Assembly (NCBI GenBank): GCA_041581135.1
Contig: JBFGCM010000053.1
Span: 1 to 26,562 of the forward strand
DNA: 26,562 nucleotides
Source: JBFGCM01 sp041581135
GTDB taxonomy: Bacteria > Actinomycetota > Acidimicrobiia > Spongiisociales > UBA5794
Direction of reading: 5' to 3'
The translations under genes were made by a program, and so were the position numbers. Shown in pieces: positions 22,598 through 26,562 of this stretch. How positions within the stretch are numbered: position 1 is the first letter of the stretch; each line of letters starts with the position of its first letter. The notes below the pieces were generated by a model. That model saw only the letters and a program-made list of their open reading frames with translations. It had not been told where the DNA came from and made no database searches.

Positions 22598-24351
22598 CGC
22601 AACACCTCCTCCATGCCTGCGAGAAGCAGCTGCGACAGCTGCGATGTCTCGTCCGCGGCGAGCCGGGCACGGTCACCGAACTCCACGACTCGACCGGCCT
22701 CGAGAATGAGCACGTCATCGGCGCGCTCCACGGTCGCCAGCCGATGGGCGATGATGAAGCCGGTGCGGTTTCGCAGCAGGCCGGTGATCGCGGCCTCCAA
22801 CAGCTCCTCGGTGGCCGGATCGAGCCGAGACGATGCCTCGTCGAGAATCACCACGCCGGGATCCTCCAAGAACACGCGGGTGAAGGCGAGGAGCTGAGCC
22901 TCCCCGGCCGACAGTCCTCCACTCCCCGATTGGAGCTTCGTGTCCAGACCGTCGGGCATGGACCGCACCCAGTCGGCGAGACCGAGCTGGTCCAGCGCAT
23001 GCCAGATGGCCTCGTCGGGCACCGACTCGTCGAAGAACGTGAGGTTGTCCCGCACGCTGGCCCGGAAGAGCTGGACGTCCTGGGTGACCATGGCCACTCG
23101 CCGCCGGAGGTTTGCCACCAGGACGTCGGCAGCGGGTACGCCGTCGATGCGTACCGTCCCGGAGTCCGCGTCGTACAGCCGCGCCAACAAGCGGGCGATG
23201 GTGGTCTTGCCACTGCCTGTGCGACCCAACACTCCGACCACGTGACCCGGCGCCACCTCGAAGCTGACGCTGTGCAGGACCCGTTCGGCGGTGGCGTCGG
23301 CGCCGTCGTCGTACGAGAACTCCACGCTGTCGAACTCCACCCGCAGCGGACCAGCGGGCAGCTTCACACCGCCGCTGTCGGTGAGCGCGGTCTCGATGCC
23401 GAAGAGCCGCCGCACCCGTTCAATGCCGGCGCCGGCCTTCTGAAAGTCCTCCATCTGGCCCCGAATCCGCTCCAGGGGGGTGTGGAGCATGCCGGCGTAG
23501 TGAAAGACCAGATACACCGACCCGAGCGTGATCGTCCCGTCACCCAGGAACCGGTCGCCGAGCCAGAAGACGAGGATGGTGACGCCGGAGAAGAGCAGGA
23601 TGTTCGTGCCCCACAGCATCGACCACGCCCACCGACCCCGCAGCTCGAAGGGGAGCCATCGTCGCAGGTAACCGGTGAAGCGATGCAGCATGAATCCGTC
23701 GGCACCGTTGGCGCGCACGTCTTCGGTCCCACCGAGCTGTTCGCCCAGAAACCCGAAGAACTGGGCTCGCACGGCCCGTACCGACACCCACCACTCGGTG
23801 GCCACTGTCTGGATGCCCACCATCACCACCAGGGCCACCGCGGCGAAGAGCGTCAACGCCAGGCCGATCCAGGCGTTCTCGCGCCACAGCAGCAAGAGAA
23901 TCCCCACCAGCAACAGCGCGTTCCCGATGACATGGATGGAGAACTGCGAGAAGAAGTTCGAGAGGGCGGTCACGTCACCGTCGATCCGCTCGATCATCTC
24001 GCCCGGCGAGTGAGCCTTGTGGAATCCCATGTCCAGCCGCAAGCAGTGGTCGGCGAGATCACGCCGCAACTCGTTCGTCGCCGACCAACCGACGTTCTCG
24101 GCTACCCACGTGGCGAGCACCGCGAGACCCTGTTGCACGATCGCGATGACGATGAAGGCCACGGCCAGCGGTGTGAGTGACGTGGCCTCGGCACCCTCCA
24201 CGGCTCGATCGATGAACACCTTCACTATCTGCGGGTTGGCCACTTGGAGCCCGATCGAACCGATGAGTACCACCGCGAGCGCGGCGACTCGGACCTGCTG
24301 GTTCCGCAGGTAACGGGAGAGAAGCTCTAGATAGGCGCGAATGGGGATCAT
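22594..24351 (-). CDS. ABC exporter half-transporter, catalytic subunit
   Basis: A 585-residue ABC exporter subunit with an N-terminal membrane domain (first helix VAALAVVLIGSIGLQVANPQ) and a C-terminal ATPase domain. Walker A is GRTGSGKTT, Q-loop VTQDVQLFRASVRDNL, Walker B VVILDEASSRLD with the catalytic Glu intact, and H-loop IIAHRLATVERAD. Its signature is the altered LSAGEAQ instead of LSGGQ, which complements the partner's Walker B defect. The ATG at 24351 lacks an SD, but it overlaps the stop of a small upstream ORF (ATGA at 24348-24351), so initiation probably depends on that ORF. A TTG at 24378 in frame is a weaker alternative. Confidence 0.9.
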   Translation of the reverse strand: MIPIRAYLELLSRYLRNQQVRVAALAVVLIGSIGLQVANPQIVKVFIDRAVEGAEATSLTPLAVAFIVIAIVQQGLAVLATWVAENVGWSATNELRRDLADHCLRLDMGFHKAHSPGEMIERIDGDVTALSNFFSQFSIHVIGNALLLVGILLLLWRENAWIGLALTLFAAVALVVMVGIQTVATEWWVSVRAVRAQFFGFLGEQLGGTEDVRANGADGFMLHRFTGYLRRWLPFELRGRWAWSMLWGTNILLFSGVTILVFWLGDRFLGDGTITLGSVYLVFHYAGMLHTPLERIRGQMEDFQKAGAGIERVRRLFGIETALTDSGGVKLPAGPLRVEFDSVEFSYDDGADATAERVLHSVSFEVAPGHVVGVLGRTGSGKTTIARLLARLYDADSGTVRIDGVPAADVLVANLRRRVAMVTQDVQLFRASVRDNLTFFDESVPDEAIWHALDQLGLADWVRSMPDGLDTKLQSGSGGLSAGEAQLLAFTRVFLEDPGVVILDEASSRLDPATEELLEAAITGLLRNRTGFIIAHRLATVERADDVLILEAGRVVEFGDRARLAADETSQLSQLLLAGMEEVLR

Positions 24352-24395
24352 GGCAGCAGGGTGTCTCGAGGCAGGCAACGGAGCATGTCCATCAT
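24348..24395 (-). CDS. candidate leader peptide (uORF2) coupled to the ABC exporter
   Basis: A 15-codon ORF with peptide MMDMLRCLPRDTLLP. Its TGA shares bases with the ATG of the ABC gene (ATGA). A modest AGG lies 5 bases before the first ATG. The exporter start itself has no SD, so re-initiation after this ORF is an attractive explanation. There is no homology evidence for so short a peptide. Confidence 0.45.
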   Translation of the reverse strand: MMDMLRCLPRDTLLP

Positions 24396-24424
24396 CGATA
24401 CCTGCGGTGGGACTTCAGCCGAGC

Positions 24425-24456
24425 GCGGCGAAGATCGCCAGCGCGGCTGGATGCAG
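24425..24456 (-). promoter_or_regulatory. leader hairpin between the two uORFs
   Basis: The leader RNA can form a strong imperfect hairpin here: AGCCGCGCTGGCGA pairs with TCGCCGCGCTCGGCT with one bulge and a TCT-containing loop. No U-run follows, so it is not a simple intrinsic terminator. It lies between uORF1 and uORF2 and could act as an attenuator or translation-control element. Boundaries are approximate (a few bases). Confidence 0.4.
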
Positions 24457-24500
24457 TGGGTGCCGGGCAACAGGGGCCGGCGTGGGCCGGGGTCGCCTCG

Positions 24501-24524
24501 TCAGCTGAATGAGTTGTGCCGCAT
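24501..24524 (-). CDS. candidate leader peptide (uORF1), MRHNSFS
   Basis: A seven-codon ORF (MRHNSFS, then TGA) with a very strong ribosome-binding site GGGGAGG (24529-24535) four bases before its ATG. It begins about 20 bases after the predicted transcription start. Its position fits a regulatory leader peptide that senses ribosome stalling. No other coding feature explains the strong SD on this strand. Confidence 0.45.
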   Translation of the reverse strand: MRHNSFS

Positions 24525-24551
24525 CGAACCTCCCCGGTTGCGCGGATGCCG

Positions 24552-24579
24552 AGGCTATTCACCACGGAGGCGATGTCAA
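24552..24579 (-). promoter_or_regulatory. promoter of the ABC exporter/CDF unit
   Basis: On the minus strand a perfect -35 TTGACA (24574-24579), 16-base spacer and TAGCCT (24552-24557). The transcript would start near 24545, giving a 5' leader of about 195 bases before the exporter ATG. The long leader holds the two small ORFs and the hairpin listed separately. Confidence 0.6.
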
Positions 24580-24634
24580 GGGCCCGCACCACACCTCGGC
24601 GCCCCGGTAGCGTGGAGTCTCGGGGAGGAGGGCG

Positions 24635-25456
24635 ATGCGATTCGGATTCGTGCTTCCCGGTGGCGACGCAGCTGCGGTTGCCGAGGCGGCCGCGGCAGCC
24701 GAATCCGCCGGATGGGACGGGATCTTCGTGTGGGAACCCGTGTGGGGCATCGACGCCTGGGTCGCCCTCACCGCGGCGGCAATGCGGACGGAGCGCATAC
24801 GCCTGGGAACCATGCTCACCCCACTCTCTCGGATGCGGCCCTGGAAGCTGGCCGGCGAGACCGCCACGCTCGACAACCTGTCGGGTGGGCGCGTGATCCT
24901 GGCGGTCGGCCTGGGGGCGCCATCGGCGGGGTTCGAGCAATTCGGCGAGGAGACCGATCTACGCACCCGGGCAGAGCTGCTCGACGAGGGTCTCGAGATC
25001 CTGACCGGACTCTGGCGCGGATTACCGTTCCGGTTCGAGGGGAAGCACTATCGGGTCGACGCCCCGGACATGCCGACAGGTGCGCCCCCGCCCCCGCGCC
25101 AACAGCCGCGAATTCCCATATGGGTGGTCGGCGCATGGCGGCGCCCCAAGTCGATGCGACGGGCGTTGCGCTATGAGGGGATCATCCCCCAGGTGATCGG
25201 CTCCGACGGCGACCACGAGGCGGTGACGCCTGACGTGATCCGTGACGTGGCAGCTCAGCTGGGCCGGGAGCGCCCCGATGCACCCGGCTATGACATCGTG
25301 GTCGAAGGAGCCACCGACCCGGCACTCGGTGCCGATCGGGAGCGGATCCGAGAATGGGCCGAAGCCGGCGCCACGTGGTGGACCGAGTCGATGTGGGACG
25401 GCGGAGACGACCCGGAGGCCGTCATGCGTCGCATCGAAGCCGGCCCGACCCGCTGA
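24635..25456 (+). CDS. LLM-class flavin-dependent oxidoreductase
   Basis: A 273-residue TIM-barrel protein of the luciferase-like monooxygenase family. The first strand MRFGFVLPGGD and following helix AEAAAAAESAGWDGIFVWE, the RIRLGTMLTPLSRMRPWKLAGETATLDNLSGGRVILAVGLG block, and RTRAELLDEGLEIL are standard for the family. It is shorter than the 330-residue group, with the barrel's last part condensed (IREWAEAGATWWTESMW). Cofactor could be FMN or F420; in actinobacteria F420 is common, but it is not decided here. Excellent SD GGGAGGAGGG directly upstream. It ends one base from the convergent rhodanese gene's stop. Confidence 0.88.
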   Translation: MRFGFVLPGGDAAAVAEAAAAAESAGWDGIFVWEPVWGIDAWVALTAAAMRTERIRLGTMLTPLSRMRPWKLAGETATLDNLSGGRVILAVGLGAPSAGFEQFGEETDLRTRAELLDEGLEILTGLWRGLPFRFEGKHYRVDAPDMPTGAPPPPRQQPRIPIWVVGAWRRPKSMRRALRYEGIIPQVIGSDGDHEAVTPDVIRDVAAQLGRERPDAPGYDIVVEGATDPALGADRERIREWAEAGATWWTESMWDGGDDPEAVMRRIEAGPTR

Positions 25457-25457
25457 C

Positions 25458-25853
25458 TCAGAGTGGCTCTACCGGGAGGCCGTGCGCCACCCAGGCATGG
25501 AACCCCCCCTCCATGTCGGCGACGGTGTGGCGACCCATGCGGTAGAGCCACAGCGCCGCCAGGCTCGACGAGAAACCGTCGTTGCACATCACGATGATCT
25601 GCCGCGCCTCGTCGGCGAGGGCCGGACTGAGGAGGCTGGTGGGATCGGCTCGCCACGGCAACAGGGACAGCGGTATGTGCACCGTGCCGGCGATCACGCC
25701 TTCGCGTGCCTTGTCCCCGCTGTCCCGCGTGTCCACGATGACTGCGTCACCGCGGCCCATCGCATCGCGCGCCTCAGCCGGCGTGAACCTCGAGATCACC
25801 GCACGCGCCTCGGCCACCAGCCCATCGGCGCTCAGGACAGGGTCGGTACCCAT
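25458..25853 (-). CDS. rhodanese-like domain protein
   Basis: A 131-residue single rhodanese domain. FTPAEARDAMGRGDAVIVDTRD begins the fold; GVIAGTVHIPLSLLPW is the conserved 'G-I-GA-HIP' segment. The active-site cysteine is C90 in the loop MCNDGFSSS, and GGFHAWVAHGLPVEPL is the usual ending. These domains move sulfur as a persulfide on the cysteine; the acceptor is unknown. GGAG, within the end of the NUDIX gene, lies 6 bases before the ATG, and only 3 bases separate the genes, so they form a unit. Confidence 0.88.
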   Translation of the reverse strand: MGTDPVLSADGLVAEARAVISRFTPAEARDAMGRGDAVIVDTRDSGDKAREGVIAGTVHIPLSLLPWRADPTSLLSPALADEARQIIVMCNDGFSSSLAALWLYRMGRHTVADMEGGFHAWVAHGLPVEPL

Positions 25854-25856
25854 ACC

Positions 25857-26270
25857 TCACTCCAACTTCATCGCTCGCGGCACGAGGTCCATGAGCCACA
25901 GCGAGTCGACGTCGTCCAGGGGAACCCACTTCGCCTCGGCCACGGTGCCATCGACCTCGGTGACACGTGGGGCACCGGTGGTGGTCACCTCGTACACGAA
26001 CCGGAGCCAGTGCAGCTCCGACTCACCCGCACGCTCGGCCGGCATGACCACCGAGTCGATGGCGAGCAGCCGGTCGACCCTGCCCGTCAGCCCGGTCTCC
26101 TCATAGAGCTCCCGGACCACCCCCTCTTCGGGATGCTCCCCGAAGTCGAGCCCGCCGCCCGGCAACGTCCAGATCCCGGGATCACGCCCGCGCTTGGACA
26201 CCTGGACGAGCAGGATGTGGCCGTCTACAACACTCTTCGCATACGAGCCCAACCGGGTCCGGCGGTTCAT
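25857..26270 (-). CDS. NUDIX hydrolase
   Basis: A 137-residue NUDIX protein that hydrolyses nucleoside diphosphate-linked compounds. The complete NUDIX box spans residues 39-61 (G39, E45, R53-E54, E57-E58, G60), all metal-binding glutamates present. N-terminal strands SYAKSVVDGHILLVQVSKRG precede it. Substrate cannot be told from the box alone. The start at ATG 26270 is the most plausible, although GGAGGT directly abuts it, too close for a normal SD; a TACGTT hexamer 8 bases further upstream could mark a leaderless or short-leader transcript. Upstream in-frame sequence belongs to the palindromic repeat. Confidence 0.88.
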   Translation of the reverse strand: MNRRTRLGSYAKSVVDGHILLVQVSKRGRDPGIWTLPGGGLDFGEHPEEGVVRELYEETGLTGRVDRLLAIDSVVMPAERAGESELHWLRFVYEVTTTGAPRVTEVDGTVAEAKWVPLDDVDSLWLMDLVPRAMKLE

Positions 26271-26310
26271 ACCTCCGAAACGTAGCGGAGAATCGGACCG
26301 TGCTGAATGG

Positions 26311-26422
26311 GATTCTCGGCGGCTCCGTCGGCTCCAGATCGGTCGGCTCCGGCCTCCCTTCCAGATGCCAGATCGGCGGGCTCCGCCCGCCCTCCAGAGG
26401 CGAGCCGACGCGATCTGGCATC
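26311..26422. repeat. second copy of the palindromic repeat family
   Basis: Contains GGTC-GGCTCC-GGCC (26341-26354) followed by TCCCTTCCAGAT, then the 7-bp perfect hairpin GGCGGGC-TCC-GCCCGCC (26375-26391) followed by CTCCAGA. The latter is nested in a 12-bp perfect inverted repeat, GATGCCAGATCG (26364-26375) and CGATCTGGCATC (26411-26422). The flanks GGCCTCCC, CCAGATGCC and GATCTGGCA recur in the array at 19661-19875, while the hairpin stems differ. Confidence 0.78.
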
Positions 26423-26444
26423 GAGCAACGCGAACGATACGGAA

Positions 26445-26473
26445 AACGCCCCCGCCGGTACGGCGGGGGCGTT
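26445..26473 (-). terminator. intrinsic terminator of tRNA-Pro
   Basis: AACGCCCCCGCC and GGCGGGGGCGTT form a perfect 12-bp stem with a GGTAC loop. Read on the minus strand the stem ends in a TTTT run, and it begins about 10 bases after the tRNA 3' end. Confidence 0.88.
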
Positions 26474-26483
26474 CTCCTTCGGG

Positions 26484-26557
26484 TCGGGACGGCCGGATTT
26501 GAACCGGCGACCTCATCGTCCCGAACGATGCGCGCTACCTAACTGCGCCACGTCCCG
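26484..26557 (-). tRNA. tRNA-Pro (anticodon CGG)
   Basis: A 74-base cloverleaf on the minus strand. Acceptor arms CGGGACG and CGTCCCG pair fully; the D arm is GCGC-AGTTAGGTA-GCGC; the anticodon arm is CATCG-TTCGGGA-CGATG with anticodon CGG (codon CCG); the T arm is GCCGG-TTCAAAT-CCGGC. The discriminator base is A. CCA is not encoded. The gene lies at the window edge; its promoter is outside. Confidence 0.96.
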
Positions 26558-26562
26558 TGCGG

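Noticed and set aside
22744..24180. Plus-strand frame of nearly 480 codons opposite the ABC exporter
   Set aside because: Exact antisense of a well-supported ABC transporter; His/Glu/Arg-rich composition and no family motif.
26271..26516. N-terminal extension of the NUDIX protein
   Set aside because: The additional residues are translated from the palindromic repeat and tRNA flank, and the same residue pattern appears when the other repeat array is translated upstream of the nitroreductase; not protein-coding.

Overview
The window is high-GC, densely packed bacterial DNA. It carries start codons coupled by 4-base overlaps, several genes without a Shine-Dalgarno sequence, a monoderm-style Tad (Flp) pilus locus with no secretin, and a mycoredoxin-like protein. 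This fits an actinobacterium. A lineage near class Acidimicrobiia is my best guess, but no phylogenetic marker here proves it. The window is chromosomal in character: one tRNA-Pro at the right edge, no integrase, transposase, phage gene or CRISPR array.

Left part (1-6323): an NAD-dependent sugar-epimerase-like SDR faces a DrrAB-type ABC exporter pair. Next come two overlapping minus-strand genes for a sulfotransferase-like protein and a class IV (BCAT-like) aminotransferase. As I recall, their closest plant relatives are fused into one polypeptide. A PPOX-family flavin protein and a MetX-type homoserine O-acyltransferase follow on the plus strand.

Middle part (6351-17129): a LysM-domain membrane protein has a near-consensus promoter that appears to make a leaderless mRNA. 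A long minus-strand tad operon then reads from 16663 down to 7187: CpaB/RcpC, TadZ/CpaE, TadA, TadB, TadC, Flp-like pilin, two TadE-like pseudopilins, a membrane-anchored protein with a mucin-like linker, a large secreted protein of unknown function, a TadG-like protein, and a second anchored protein with a mucin-like linker. Six junctions are 1- or 4-base stop/start overlaps. Upstream sits a small excisionase-type HTH gene, separated from the operon by a region rich in GTAGC/GCTAC inverted repeats that overlap the putative operon promoter.

Right part (17250-26562): an uncharacterised 179-residue protein; a mycoredoxin-like glutaredoxin; a likely decayed C-terminal fragment of an SPFH/band-7 gene; two overlapping FMN nitroreductase genes, one a strong homologue of iodotyrosine deiodinase that keeps its substrate-lid Glu/Tyr/Lys; a CzcD-type cation diffusion facilitator; and a heterodimeric ABC exporter with one degenerate ATP site. 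The exporter is preceded by a strong promoter and a leader with two small upstream ORFs. An LLM flavin oxidoreductase, a rhodanese-domain protein, a NUDIX hydrolase and tRNA-Pro(CGG) with a strong terminator complete the window.

Two intergenic regions (19661-19875 and about 26311-26422) carry members of the same palindromic repeat family, in which the stem bases change between copies while pairing is kept. The most promising leads are this repeat family, the two-uORF leader of the ABC exporter, the sulfotransferase/aminotransferase pair, and the tad locus with its unrecognised secreted components.
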